Source: Microbacterium sp. (GTDB lineage: Bacteria; Actinomycetota; Actinomycetes; Actinomycetales; Microbacteriaceae). From it: 64,000 nt of DNA. Below are positions 18,241-26,662 of this stretch, piece after piece. The stretch is from the NCBI GenBank assembly GCA_031277885.1, contig JAITLM010000076.1, positions 39,699 through 103,698 on the forward strand, written 5' to 3'. The translations under genes were made by a program, and so were the position numbers. The notes under the pieces are model-generated. The model searched no databases. It saw only the letters and a list, made by a program, of their open reading frames with translations, and was not told where the DNA came from. Within the stretch, counting starts at the first letter, position 1, and every line of letters begins with the position of its first letter.

Positions 18241-19401
18241 TCAGCCGGCGGTCGCGATCCAGAGCCGCCCGGATCCGGCGACCTGCACGTCCGCCGCGCG
18301 GGTGGCGAACACGGCGGCGCCGCGCGGGACGCCGGCGGTCGCGCCGCCGGAGGACAGCGTGAAGGATCCGTCCGTGGTGATCGCGATCGACGGACCGGCG
18401 AGCGCGATCGTCGCGCCGCCGGTGATCGCGAGCAGCTCGAACGGCACGTCGGCGCCCGAGGGGTGGATCCGCGGGCGGTAGCTGCGCACGTCCTCGGCGA
18501 CCTCGACGGGCACGAGGTGGTCGTCCTCCGAGGCCGTGAACGTCAGCACCCGCTCGAGCTCGGCGGTGTCGACGTGCTTGGGCGTGAGCCCGCCGCGCAG
18601 CACGTTGTCGCTCGGACCCATGAGCTCGACGCCGGCGCCGCGCAGGTAGGCGTGGATGTTGCCGGCGGGCAGCCAGAGCGACTCCCCCGCGGCGAGCGTG
18701 ACGTGGCGCAGCATGAGTGCGACCGCGATCCCCGGGTCGCCGGGGTACGTCTCGGCGAGGCGCGTGAGCAGCTCGAAGCGGTCGTCGCCGGACGCCGCGG
18801 CCACGAGCGCGGCGACGGCGAGGTCCACGCCCGCACCGCCGGCCAGCAGCCAGGAGAACCCGGCGCGCAGCCCGTCCGACCCGTTCAGCTCCTCGCGCCA
18901 GGGGGCGAGCGCGTCGGAGCCGGCCCGGGCGGCGAGGGCGTCGACGTCGGCCAGGATCTCGGCGACCGGCCGGAAGCCGCACAGCGCCTCGAAGCCGTCT
19001 TCGAGGGCGACGATCAGCTCGGGCTTGGCGTAGGGGTCCTTGTAGTTGCGGTGCGCGGCGGTGAGCGGCACGCCTCGCCGGTTCTCATCGGCGAAGCCGG
19101 CCTCGGCCTGGGCCGGGGTGGGGTGCGCCTGCAGCGAGAGCGGACCGCCGGACACGAGGATCTTGAGCAGGAAGGGCAGCTTCGCCCCGCTCTGCTTCTC
19201 CCAGTCGAGGAGCGTGGGCCAGGGGGATCCGTCCGTCGTGCGGGCCGGGGACCCGGGGTGCGCGCCCAGCCACAGCTCGGCCTCGGGACCGCCGCTGCCC
19301 GCCGTGCCGAGCACGCCGGCGACGCCGTCGACCCGACCCCACGCGTAGTCGCGCGGCTCGTTGCCGATCTGGACGAAGAGCTCGTTCTCGTGCGCGCTCA
19401 T
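18241..19401 (-). CDS. manA: Mannose-6-phosphate isomerase, class I
   Basis: A 386-residue zinc enzyme interconverting fructose 6-phosphate and mannose 6-phosphate, which supplies GDP-mannose for glycans and lipoglycans. The zinc-binding residues are present: Gln and His of LQAHPTPAQAEAGF, the glutamate in AKPELIVALEDGFEALCGF, and the histidine of AGNIHAYLRGAGVE. The PMI type I signature region follows (RGGLTPKHVDT). The start at 19401 is preceded by CGGAG; the frame remains open to 19677 but the extension is arginine/serine-rich antisense of the repeat and the acyl-CoA synthetase gene. Class I enzymes are usually about 390 residues, as here. Confidence 0.94.
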   Translation of the reverse strand: MSAHENELFVQIGNEPRDYAWGRVDGVAGVLGTAGSGGPEAELWLGAHPGSPARTTDGSPWPTLLDWEKQSGAKLPFLLKILVSGGPLSLQAHPTPAQAEAGFADENRRGVPLTAAHRNYKDPYAKPELIVALEDGFEALCGFRPVAEILADVDALAARAGSDALAPWREELNGSDGLRAGFSWLLAGGAGVDLAVAALVAAASGDDRFELLTRLAETYPGDPGIAVALMLRHVTLAAGESLWLPAGNIHAYLRGAGVELMGPSDNVLRGGLTPKHVDTAELERVLTFTASEDDHLVPVEVAEDVRSYRPRIHPSGADVPFELLAITGGATIALAGPSIAITTDGSFTLSSGGATAGVPRGAAVFATRAADVQVAGSGRLWIATAG

Positions 19402-19468
19402 GCGGCTCCGTTCAGGGTTGGAGGGGATCCTGCCAGCGTAAGGCCCCCGGCCGCTCGGGTCCCGCCGT

Positions 19469-19527
19469 TTCGAAGCGCGAGAAGGGCTGTGTTCCGGGCC
19501 CCGGGTCCGCATTTCTCGCGCTTCGAA
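19469..19527. repeat. Perfect inverted repeat, TTCGAAGCGCGAGAA arms
   Basis: TTCGAAGCGCGAGAA (19469-19483) and TTCTCGCGCTTCGAA (19513-19527) are perfect 15-base complements around a 29-base GC-rich loop. It lies between the divergent manA and acyl-CoA synthetase genes. The TTCGAAGCGCG core recurs at 22240, 54598 and, eroded, 59009. Confidence 0.9.
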
Positions 19528-19550
19528 CGCAGACGGACCAAGATGGCTCC

Positions 19551-21296
19551 ATGAGCCAGCCCCGTGCCGCGACCGCGGCGACCTCCGCGATCCGCGCCGC
19601 CCGCGACCTGCTGCTCGCGCACGCGACCGACTACGCCGGCGCCCGTGACGCGTTCCGCTGGCCCGAGCTGCGCGCATTCAACTTCGCCCTGGAGTGGTTC
19701 GACGTGGTGGCCGGCGAGACGCCGAACCGGCCCGCGGTGCAGATCGTCTCGGCCGACCTCTCCAGCCGCACCTGGTCGTACGGCGAGCTGGCACGGCGCT
19801 CGAACCAGGTCGCGAACTGGCTGCACGGACTCGGGATCCGCCGCGGCGACCACGTGATCGTGATGCTCGGCAACACGATCGATCTCTGGGAGACGATGCT
19901 CGGCCTCACCAAGATCGGGGCGGTCGCGATCCCCACCTCGACGCTGCTCTCCCCCGCGGACCTCGCCTATCGCGCGGAGAAGGGCGAGGCGCGCGGGGTC
20001 GTGACCCTCGCCTCGCTCGCGGACCGCGTGGCGGACCTGCCGGCCTCGATCGTGCGGATCGCGGTGCCGGAGGGCACGGGCGCCGCGGCGCCGGAGGGCT
20101 GGCACGACTTCGCCGGATCGAACGACGCCCCCGACGACTTCGAGCCCGACGGCCCGACGCCGGCGGACGACACGAGCCTGCTGTACTTCACCTCCGGCAC
20201 GACCAGCCGGCCCAAGCTCGTGCAGCACACGCACGTCTCGTATCCGGTCGGGCACCTCTCGACCATGTGGTGGCTGGGCGTGCGCGAGGACGACGTGCAC
20301 CTGAACATCTCCTCGCCGGGCTGGGCGAAGCACGCCTGGTCGAGCTTCTATTCGCCCTTCCTCGCCGAGGCCACCGTCTTCGTCTACAACTACGAGCGCT
20401 TCGACGCGAACACGCTCATGGAGGTCATGGAGACGCACCGCGTCACCACCTTCTGCGCCCCGCCGACCGTGTGGCGGATGCTGATCCAGGCGGATCTGGG
20501 CCGGCTCCCGCACCCGCCGCGCGAGCTCGTCGGCGCCGGTGAGCCGCTGAACCCCGAGGTCATCGGCCGGGTGCGGCAGGCGTGGGGCGGCACGATCCGC
20601 GACGGCTTCGGGCAGACCGAGATGACCGCCTGCGTGGGCAACTCGCCGGGCCAGATCGTGAAGGACGGATCCATGGGACGCCCGCTGCCGGGCTATCCCG
20701 TGGTGCTCGTGGATCCGGTCACCGGTGCGCGCGTCGACGGTGACGCCGAAGGCGCGGCCGAGGGCGAGATCTGCCTCGACCTCGCCGAGCGCCCGCTCGG
20801 GCTGATGGCCGGGTACTACGCGGATCCGGAGGCCACCGCGCGCTCCCGCGAGGGAGGGTTCCACCACACCGGCGACATCGCGACCCGCGACGCCGAGGGG
20901 TACCTGACCTACGTCGGCCGCGCGGACGACGTGTTCAAGGCCTCCGACTACAAGATCTCGCCGTTCGAGCTCGAGTCGGTGCTCCTCGAGCACCCCGACG
21001 TCATGGAGGCGGCGGTCGTGCCGAGCCCTGATGCCACCCGCCTCGCGGTGCCGAAGGCGTATGTGCTGCTGACCGCGTCGGCGCACGACGACCTCGTGGC
21101 GACGGCCGGCTCGATCTTCGCCTACGCGCGCGGCCAGCTCTCCCCGCATCTGTGGGTGCGGATCATCGAGTTCGTGCCGGAGCTGCCCAAGACGATCTCG
21201 GGCAAGATCCGCCGCGTGGACCTGCGCGCCCGCGAAGCCGAGCGCGTCTCGAACGGCGACGAGTCCGGGCAGCACCACGACCGCGACCATCGCTGA
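19551..21296 (+). CDS. Acyl-CoA synthetase (medium-chain, AMP-binding)
   Basis: A 581-residue ANL-superfamily ligase that activates a carboxylic acid to acyl-AMP and then acyl-CoA. The phosphate-binding A3 motif is LYFTSGTTSRPKL, the A5 motif DGFGQTEMT, A7 HHTGDIATRD, and the catalytic lysine of the C-terminal domain lies in KTISGKIRRVDLR. The sequence around EWFDVVAGETPNRPAVQIV resembles the acetoacetyl/medium-chain acyl-CoA synthetase group. The final residues (SNGDESGQHHDRDHR) are a charged extension. Transcribed alone, from a promoter region containing an inverted repeat. Physiological substrate cannot be set from sequence. Confidence 0.9.
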   Translation: MSQPRAATAATSAIRAARDLLLAHATDYAGARDAFRWPELRAFNFALEWFDVVAGETPNRPAVQIVSADLSSRTWSYGELARRSNQVANWLHGLGIRRGDHVIVMLGNTIDLWETMLGLTKIGAVAIPTSTLLSPADLAYRAEKGEARGVVTLASLADRVADLPASIVRIAVPEGTGAAAPEGWHDFAGSNDAPDDFEPDGPTPADDTSLLYFTSGTTSRPKLVQHTHVSYPVGHLSTMWWLGVREDDVHLNISSPGWAKHAWSSFYSPFLAEATVFVYNYERFDANTLMEVMETHRVTTFCAPPTVWRMLIQADLGRLPHPPRELVGAGEPLNPEVIGRVRQAWGGTIRDGFGQTEMTACVGNSPGQIVKDGSMGRPLPGYPVVLVDPVTGARVDGDAEGAAEGEICLDLAERPLGLMAGYYADPEATARSREGGFHHTGDIATRDAEGYLTYVGRADDVFKASDYKISPFELESVLLEHPDVMEAAVVPSPDATRLAVPKAYVLLTASAHDDLVATAGSIFAYARGQLSPHLWVRIIEFVPELPKTISGKIRRVDLRAREAERVSNGDESGQHHDRDHR

Positions 21297-21316
21297 GCCG
21301 GAGTCCGCGGCCCCGG

Positions 21317-21796
21317 TCAGCGTGCGTCGTACTCGGCGCGGGACTGCTCGATCGTGGAGTGGTTCGCGATCGCCCACTGCGCGATCGTGTGCGCGATCTC
21401 GACGAAGGTGGCGCCGAGCGCCGTGAGCCGGTACTCGACGCGCGGCGGGACCTCGGCGTAGGCCGTGCGGATCACGAGTCCGTCGCGCTCGAGCTGACGC
21501 AGCGTCAGGGTGAGCATGCGCTGCGAGATCCCCGGGATGTGCCGGAGCAGATCGCTGAAGCGCAGGACGTCGTCGCCGAGCGTCGCGACCACGAGCAGGG
21601 ACCACTTGTCGCCCACGCGGTCGAGCACCTCGCGGATCATCCGGCCCGCTTCCGGCCCGCCGGGGTGCCCCTCGCACGAGCGCTCGTACTCGGCGAGGCC
21701 GGCGGACGCGTGCGCCGGCACGGCTCCGGTCGGTTCTGTCGCGGTTCTCCGGCTGTGCGCCGGTGACACCGATGTGCCTTTTGCACGCGTCTCCAC
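21317..21796 (-). CDS. HxlR-family transcriptional regulator
   Basis: A 159-residue winged helix-turn-helix regulator. The family signature VLDRVGDKWSLLVVATLGDD is followed by the HTH (LRFSDLLRHIPGISQRML), the wing TAYAEVPPRVEYRLTALG and a C-terminal dimerisation helix (WAIANHSTIEQSRAEYDAR). A cysteine at about residue 42 (ERSCEGH) may sense oxidants or quinones, as in related HypR/QorR proteins. The GTG at 21796 follows GGAG by four bases; the frame is open to 21847 but that would overlap the operator. Divergent from the DoxX-like gene, it probably represses both. Confidence 0.9.
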   Translation of the reverse strand: METRAKGTSVSPAHSRRTATEPTGAVPAHASAGLAEYERSCEGHPGGPEAGRMIREVLDRVGDKWSLLVVATLGDDVLRFSDLLRHIPGISQRMLTLTLRQLERDGLVIRTAYAEVPPRVEYRLTALGATFVEIAHTIAQWAIANHSTIEQSRAEYDAR

Positions 21797-21814
21797 GGTG
21801 CTCCATTCTTTACT

Positions 21815-21843
21815 TACTGATCGTAACAAGGTGACGATCGATA
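21815..21843. promoter_or_regulatory. HxlR operator palindrome in divergent promoter
   Basis: A 29-base imperfect palindrome: TACTGATCGTAAC (21815-21827), AAG, GTGACGATCGATA (21831-21843), with the perfect core GATCGT/ACGATC. It sits 19 bases from the regulator start and 15 bases from the DoxX start, in the 62-base divergent gap. The adjacent TTACTTACT half-sites are typical of HxlR-controlled promoters. Confidence 0.65.
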
Positions 21844-21858
21844 ACAAGAAGGAACCTC

Positions 21859-22224
21859 ATGCTGATCGCCCTCTGGATCGTCAACGCGCTGCTCACCCTC
21901 GCCATGCTGGGCGGCGGCGGCATGAAGCTGCTCACGCCCAAGCCGGTGCTCGCCGAGCGCGGGATGGCGTGGACCGACGACTTCTCCGCGGGTTCGGTCA
22001 AGGCGATCGCCGCGCTCGAGGTCATCGGCGCGATCGGCCTGATCCTGCCGCTCGCGACCGGGATCGCCCCGATCCTCACGCCCCTCGCCGGCACCGGTCT
22101 CGCCGTCATCATGCTCGGCGCGGTCGTCGTGCACCTGCGCCGCAAGGAGCCGGCCACCCCGGCCATCGTCCTCGCCGTCCTCGCCATCGCGAGCGCCGTC
22201 CTGGGCTTCCTCGCCCTCCGCTGA
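21859..22224 (+). CDS. DoxX-like membrane protein
   Basis: A 121-residue protein with four membrane spans, of the DoxX/DoxX-like family. It opens MLIALWIVNALLTLAMLGG and contains the conserved loop GGGMKLLTPKPVLAERGMAW followed by ALEVIGAIGLILP. RBS AAGGAA precedes the ATG by seven bases. DoxX-like proteins under HxlR control are commonly induced by quinones, diamide or other redox stress, and some act with oxidoreductases to keep thiols reduced. That function is inherited from the family, not shown here. Confidence 0.88.
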   Translation: MLIALWIVNALLTLAMLGGGGMKLLTPKPVLAERGMAWTDDFSAGSVKAIAALEVIGAIGLILPLATGIAPILTPLAGTGLAVIMLGAVVVHLRRKEPATPAIVLAVLAIASAVLGFLALR

Positions 22225-22239
22225 CCCGGACGGATCCGG

Positions 22240-22298
22240 TTCGAAGCGCGCAGCGGGCGGCAGAACGACCGCGGATGCCGCCGATCGCGCGCTCCGAA
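22240..22298. repeat. Inverted repeat, TTCGAAGCGCGC arms
   Basis: TTCGAAGCGCGC (22240-22251) pairs with GCGCGCTCCGAA (22287-22298), 11 of 12 positions, in the convergent gap after the DoxX-like gene and the VOC gene. Probably serves as a two-way terminator hairpin; no T-run is present. Confidence 0.75.
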
Positions 22299-22318
22299 AC
22301 GGAGGAGAAGGCAGCCGG

Positions 22319-23224
22319 TCAGAAGTCGGCGATGATGAGGCGGCCCATCCGCATCAGATGCTCGTAGGCGTTCGGGCGCTGCATGAGCTCGGCCATGTTC
22401 GCCGGGACGATCTGCCAGCTCAGCCCGAAGCGGTCGACGAGCCAGCCGCACTGCTCGGCATCGGGGACGGCGCTGAGGGCGGCCCAGATCCGGTCGATCT
22501 CCTCCTGCCCCTCGCAGTCGACCTGCAGGGAGATCCCCGGCGTGAAGGGGTGGTCCCGGTCGACCGGCGAGTCGAAGGCGGCGAAGCGCTGCCCCGCGAG
22601 CAGGAACTCCGTGTAGGTGATCGGCTGATCGGTGCGAGGGGGCTCCGTCACCGGATGCTCCGCCTGGCGGACGATCCCCGAGGGCGGCAGCAGCGCGCCG
22701 TAGAAGGCGATGGCCTCCTCCGCCTTGTTCTGCAGCGGCCCGCCGAAGACCAGCATCGGAATGATCGGCGGTTCGGGCTCTGCGACCGCGTCCATCAGCT
22801 TCAGTTGCCAGCTCACCCCGTACCGGTCCTCGATCCAGCCGTAGAGCCCGCTGAACCGGTACTCGCCGATGTCCATGAGCACGCGCCCCTCCTCGCCGAG
22901 GCGGGTCCAGACGCGGTTGATCCAACCGCGCGTGGCGTGCTCGTCCCCGCCGAACGCGCGCGGGTCCACGCACACGACGAACGAGATCGCGGACGTCGGG
23001 GCGAACTCGGCACCCGCGTTGATCAGCGTGATCCGGTAGCCGTCGATCGAGACGTCGACCGTGAGGGGCTGTCCTGCGAACTCTCGCTGGAACTCGGGCA
23101 GCCCGGCATCGGGATAGCGAGCCACGACCTGCGACGTGGTGCGGTCGAAGACCGAGGCGTAGAAGGCCCCCGCCTCCTCGGCATCGTGATCGCACCAGAT
23201 GTTCGGAATGATCCGCTGGGTCAT
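22319..23224 (-). CDS. Two-domain VOC / PhnB-like protein
   Basis: A 301-residue protein with two tandem vicinal-oxygen-chelate domains. The first begins IIPNIWCDHDAEEAGAFYAS and the second MLVFGGPLQNKAEEAIAFY; each has the alternating beta-alpha-beta-beta-beta pattern, with NAGAEFAPTSAISFVV and a GRVLMDIGEYRFSGLYGW strand pair in the first and DRFGLSWQIVP at the end of the second. The PhnB/'3-demethylubiquinone methyltransferase-like' label is used for such proteins, but methyltransferase motifs are absent. They are metal-binding or bleomycin-resistance-like scaffolds. The ATG at 23224 is preceded by GAGGAGCTTCCC. No neighbour suggests a pathway. Confidence 0.85.
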   Translation of the reverse strand: MTQRIIPNIWCDHDAEEAGAFYASVFDRTTSQVVARYPDAGLPEFQREFAGQPLTVDVSIDGYRITLINAGAEFAPTSAISFVVCVDPRAFGGDEHATRGWINRVWTRLGEEGRVLMDIGEYRFSGLYGWIEDRYGVSWQLKLMDAVAEPEPPIIPMLVFGGPLQNKAEEAIAFYGALLPPSGIVRQAEHPVTEPPRTDQPITYTEFLLAGQRFAAFDSPVDRDHPFTPGISLQVDCEGQEEIDRIWAALSAVPDAEQCGWLVDRFGLSWQIVPANMAELMQRPNAYEHLMRMGRLIIADF

Positions 23225-23333
23225 GGGAAGCTCCTCGCGCGCCGATGTCCCCCCGGAGTCCAGGGTGCGCGCCCTGCGCCCGCACCGCAAGCATCGGCGG
23301 AGATCCGCCGCCGCACCCGGCTCGGGGCTGCGC

Positions 23334-24806
23334 TCAGCGGCGCCCGACCTTGAGGCGCGACCTCGCCCTGATCACGGGCACCGGCGCCGTGATGACCGCG
23401 TCGACCACCATGGACCCGTCGGTGGGCCCGACCACGGGGATCGCCGTGGTCGGGGTGACCTCGATCGGATCCACGGGCATCCGGGCGAGCGCGCGGTGCG
23501 CCTTCACGTATGCGGGGATGAGGAGCGCCGCGGCGCCGAGCCAGGCGAGCGGGTTGCTCAGCGCGACACCGGGGTAGCCGATGAGCGCGCCGAGCACGAC
23601 GGCCGCCGCCACGCGCATCACCAGCTCGATCACGCCGGTGATCGTCGGGATGAGCGTGTGCCCGAGGCCCTGCAGCACGCCGCGCAGCACGAACAGCACG
23701 CCGAGCGCGGAGTAGCTGAGTCCGTTGATCAGCAGCATGAGCGCGGCGAGGCGCACGACCTCGTCGGATCCGTCGCCGATGAACACGCGGACCATGGAGG
23801 ACCCGAACAGCACCAGCAGCGCGCCGAGCACGACAGCGGTGATGACGGCCATCCAGATCGCCTGGGTGACCCCGCGGCGGATCCGATCCGGCCGGCGTCC
23901 GCCGAGGTTCTGCGCGGCGTACATCGACGCGGCCAGGCCGATCGAGGAGAGGAACGCGACCGCGATGCTGTCCACGCGCGAGGCGGTCGTGTACGCGGCG
24001 ACCGCGTCCGGACCGAGCACGTTGAGCGCGACCTGCACCGTGATCGTGCCGATCGCGATGATCGAGGCCTGGAATCCCATCGGCAGGCCGAGGCGCAGGT
24101 GCTGCACGATGTCGTCGCGGGCGACCCGCCAGTCGGCGCGGTGCACGTGCAGCACCGGGAGCTTGCGCCAGACGTACACGAGGCACAGCACGACCGAGAC
24201 GCCCTGTGCGACGACGGTCGCCCAGGCGGCTCCCGCGACGCCCCACTCGAAGGTGCCCACCATGAGGATCACGAGCACGATGTTCAGCGCGCAGGAGACG
24301 GTGAGGAACACGAGCGGGGTCCGGGAGTCGCCGATCGCGCGGATCACCGCGGAGAGGTAGTTGAAGAACATCACGGTGCTGCCGCCGATGAAGGTGACCT
24401 GCGTGAACACGGTCGCCTCCGGCATGAGCACCTCCGGCGTCTGCAGCAGGGCGAGCAGGGGCGCGGTCACGAGCGGGGCGCCCACCGAGATGATGATGCT
24501 CGTCGCGGCGGTCAGCAGCGTGCCCGTGGCGACGGACCGGCGCACCGCGGCGTGGTCCCCGGCCCCGAAGGACTGCGCGGTCGGGATCGCGAAGCCGCTG
24601 CTGAGCCCCCAGGCGAAGCCGATCAGCAGGAAGATCAGGCTGCCCGTCGCGCCGACGGCCGCGAGCGAGTCGACGCCGAGGTGCCGGCCCACGACGATCG
24701 CGTCGGCGAACTGATAGAGCTGCTGGACGACGTTGCCGATCAGCAGGGGGACGGCAAAGGCAAGGATGACGCGCCAGGGGCGGCCGGTGGTGAGGGGCGT
24801 GGCCAT
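23334..24806 (-). CDS. MATE-family multidrug efflux protein
   Basis: A 490-residue membrane exporter with twelve predicted spans in two MatE repeats. Landmarks are the start PWRVILAFAVPLLIGNVVQQLYQFADAI cut by the first span, the second-repeat segment GLPMGFQASIIAIGTITV, and LSYSALGVLFVLRGVLQGLG before span 10. MATE transporters export cationic drugs using proton or sodium gradients. The C-terminal 60 residues are hydrophilic with repeated PVxxT motifs and are not part of the domain. Upstream is a strong promoter whose spacer is filled by a perfect palindrome, so expression is probably repressed until a ligand appears. No divergent regulator is adjacent. Confidence 0.9.
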   Translation of the reverse strand: MATPLTTGRPWRVILAFAVPLLIGNVVQQLYQFADAIVVGRHLGVDSLAAVGATGSLIFLLIGFAWGLSSGFAIPTAQSFGAGDHAAVRRSVATGTLLTAATSIIISVGAPLVTAPLLALLQTPEVLMPEATVFTQVTFIGGSTVMFFNYLSAVIRAIGDSRTPLVFLTVSCALNIVLVILMVGTFEWGVAGAAWATVVAQGVSVVLCLVYVWRKLPVLHVHRADWRVARDDIVQHLRLGLPMGFQASIIAIGTITVQVALNVLGPDAVAAYTTASRVDSIAVAFLSSIGLAASMYAAQNLGGRRPDRIRRGVTQAIWMAVITAVVLGALLVLFGSSMVRVFIGDGSDEVVRLAALMLLINGLSYSALGVLFVLRGVLQGLGHTLIPTITGVIELVMRVAAAVVLGALIGYPGVALSNPLAWLGAAALLIPAYVKAHRALARMPVDPIEVTPTTAIPVVGPTDGSMVVDAVITAPVPVIRARSRLKVGRR

Positions 24807-24845
24807 GAGTGCTCTTCGGGGGACGGAGGTGAGCGGAACCGAGCA

Positions 24846-24874
24846 ATCCTATCGAATCGATTCGACCATGTCGA
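24846..24874 (-). promoter_or_regulatory. MATE promoter with palindromic operator in spacer
   Basis: On the minus strand a -35 TCGACA (24874-24869) is 17 bases from a -10 TAGGAT (24851-24846). The spacer (24852-24868) holds the perfect 14-base palindrome TCGAATCGATTCGA at 24852-24865. The leader to the MATE ATG is about 35 bases. Such a layout is typical of repression by a TetR- or MarR-type dimer. Confidence 0.6.
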
Positions 24875-24954
24875 TCCAATCATCGGATCTTTTTGCCCGC
24901 ACCGCGGGCAGGGGCGGCCGGTCCGCGCGGTCGCCCCTGCCCTCGATCCCGGGC

Positions 24955-26661
24955 CTAACGGCCCCGGATCGCCGAGGTCGACGCGTGGTCGACGCCGAAG
25001 TCGGCCGTCACCACGACCCCGTAGTCCTGCCGTGCCGACTGCGCGGAGACGAAGCCGTTGCGCACGTCCCGGGCGACCGCCGCGGGATCACGGTCGAAGG
25101 GGTGCCCGTACCCTCCGCCGCCGCCGGTCTGGTTGACGAGCACGTCACCCGCTTCGAGCCGGTTGTAGCTGCCGCCCTGCACGACCTCGCGCGGCGTCCC
25201 GGGGTTCAGCACGACCCTGTTCGGCCGTCCTTCGCCGCCCCCGCCGATCGACCACGGATCCGTCTTGGTCTTGTAGACCAGGCAGATGCCCGTGGCCGGG
25301 GCCGTGAAGCGGTACGACCTGCTCACGCCCACGCCGCCGCGGTGCCGGCCCGCGCCGCCGGTGTCGGTGCGGTAGCCGTAGTGGTCGATGATCATCGACG
25401 ACTTGGCCTCGAGCACCTCGACCGGGTTGTTGCGGCAGCCCGGTTCGGAGAGGTGCATGATGCCGTCCTCGCCGTCGTGCATCGCGGTGCCGCCGAAGCC
25501 GACCGCCTCGTTCGTCGCCTCCTGCCACGGCTCGCCCGTGCGCGGGTTCGTGCCGAGACCCATCATCGAGCAGACGTCGCCGCCCGAGCAGGCCGGCACG
25601 AGCTCCGGCATGCCCTGCGCCAGGGCTTTCAGGATCACCTCCCCGGCGAGCAGGCCCGTCCACAGCGTGAACGTCGGCATCGGCGACACCGCGTGCATGA
25701 CCGACCCCGGCACCGTGACGACCCGCAGCGGCGCGAAGTTGCCCGCGACCACCGGGGTGTCGGGGGTCGTGAGCGCCTTGAAGATGAGGCTGGAGAGCGC
25801 CTCGGTCTGCCCCGGCGGGAGATTGATCGGACCTTCGACGTTCTCCGCGCTGCCGGTCCAGTCGACCACCATCTCCTCGTCGGTGACCGTCACGGTGCAC
25901 TGGAGCTTGACGAGATCGTCCTTGTTGATCCCGTCGTCGTCGACGAAGTCGACGGCGCTCCAGGTTCCCTTCGGGAGCTTCGCCAGGCCGAGCCTGGCCA
26001 GCTTCTCGCCGTGGTCGTTGATCGTCCGCATCGCCTCGGTGAGCGTGTCGACGCCGTACCTCGCCGCGATCTCCTGCGTGCGCCGCACGCCCGTCACACA
26101 GGCGGACACCTGAGCCTGGATGTCCCCGATCGTGTGCTTCGGCATGCGGCTGTTGAACCGGATGATGTTGAACACGTCGTCGTTGCGCTCGCCGCGACGG
26201 TAGAGCTTCGAGGCCGGCAGCATGAGGCCCTCCTGCGCACGATCCGTGGAGTCCAGCACATAGCCCGGATCCTTCTGGTTCAGGTCGGTGATGTGCACGC
26301 GGCAGGAGGCGAAGCCGATGAGCACGTCGTCCACATGGATCGGCGCGAAGACCAGCGGATCCAGGGTGTGCGCGCTCGACCAGTACGGGAAGTTGAGGAT
26401 GAAGATGTCGCCGGGCTCCATCGCCTCCGCGCCGAGGAACTCGATCGAGTGCTTGATGCCCGCGTCGTTCCCGCGCGTGAACACCGCGATCCCCGGGGCG
26501 TCGGCGACGACATCGCCGAGCGCGTCGTGGATCCCGATGCCGTAGTCGTGGATCTCGTAGACCACGGTGTTGTAGGCGGTGCGGCAGAGGTTGCGCGCGA
26601 CCTCCTCCGCCGCGGCCAGCAGACCGTGCCTGATGATCTCCGTCGTGATGGCGTCGGCCAT
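24955..26661 (-). CDS. hyuB: N-methylhydantoinase B / acetone-carboxylase-like subunit
   Basis: A 568-residue subunit of the hydantoinase B/oxoprolinase family, partner of the HyuA subunit encoded immediately upstream (1 base between stop and start). It begins with the family segment AITTEIIRHGLLAAAEEVARN and has the conserved NxPYWSSAHTLDPLVFAP and NNPVEVLE regions; the glycine-rich tail includes GGGGGYGHPFDRDP. In this family the B subunit completes the ATP-dependent opening of a five-membered amide ring (hydantoin, N-methylhydantoin or 5-oxoproline) or carboxylation of acetone. The ATG at 26661 is used; an extension to 26739 overlaps hyuA. Substrate unknown. Confidence 0.9.
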   Translation of the reverse strand: MADAITTEIIRHGLLAAAEEVARNLCRTAYNTVVYEIHDYGIGIHDALGDVVADAPGIAVFTRGNDAGIKHSIEFLGAEAMEPGDIFILNFPYWSSAHTLDPLVFAPIHVDDVLIGFASCRVHITDLNQKDPGYVLDSTDRAQEGLMLPASKLYRRGERNDDVFNIIRFNSRMPKHTIGDIQAQVSACVTGVRRTQEIAARYGVDTLTEAMRTINDHGEKLARLGLAKLPKGTWSAVDFVDDDGINKDDLVKLQCTVTVTDEEMVVDWTGSAENVEGPINLPPGQTEALSSLIFKALTTPDTPVVAGNFAPLRVVTVPGSVMHAVSPMPTFTLWTGLLAGEVILKALAQGMPELVPACSGGDVCSMMGLGTNPRTGEPWQEATNEAVGFGGTAMHDGEDGIMHLSEPGCRNNPVEVLEAKSSMIIDHYGYRTDTGGAGRHRGGVGVSRSYRFTAPATGICLVYKTKTDPWSIGGGGEGRPNRVVLNPGTPREVVQGGSYNRLEAGDVLVNQTGGGGGYGHPFDRDPAAVARDVRNGFVSAQSARQDYGVVVTADFGVDHASTSAIRGR

Positions 26662-26662
26662 G

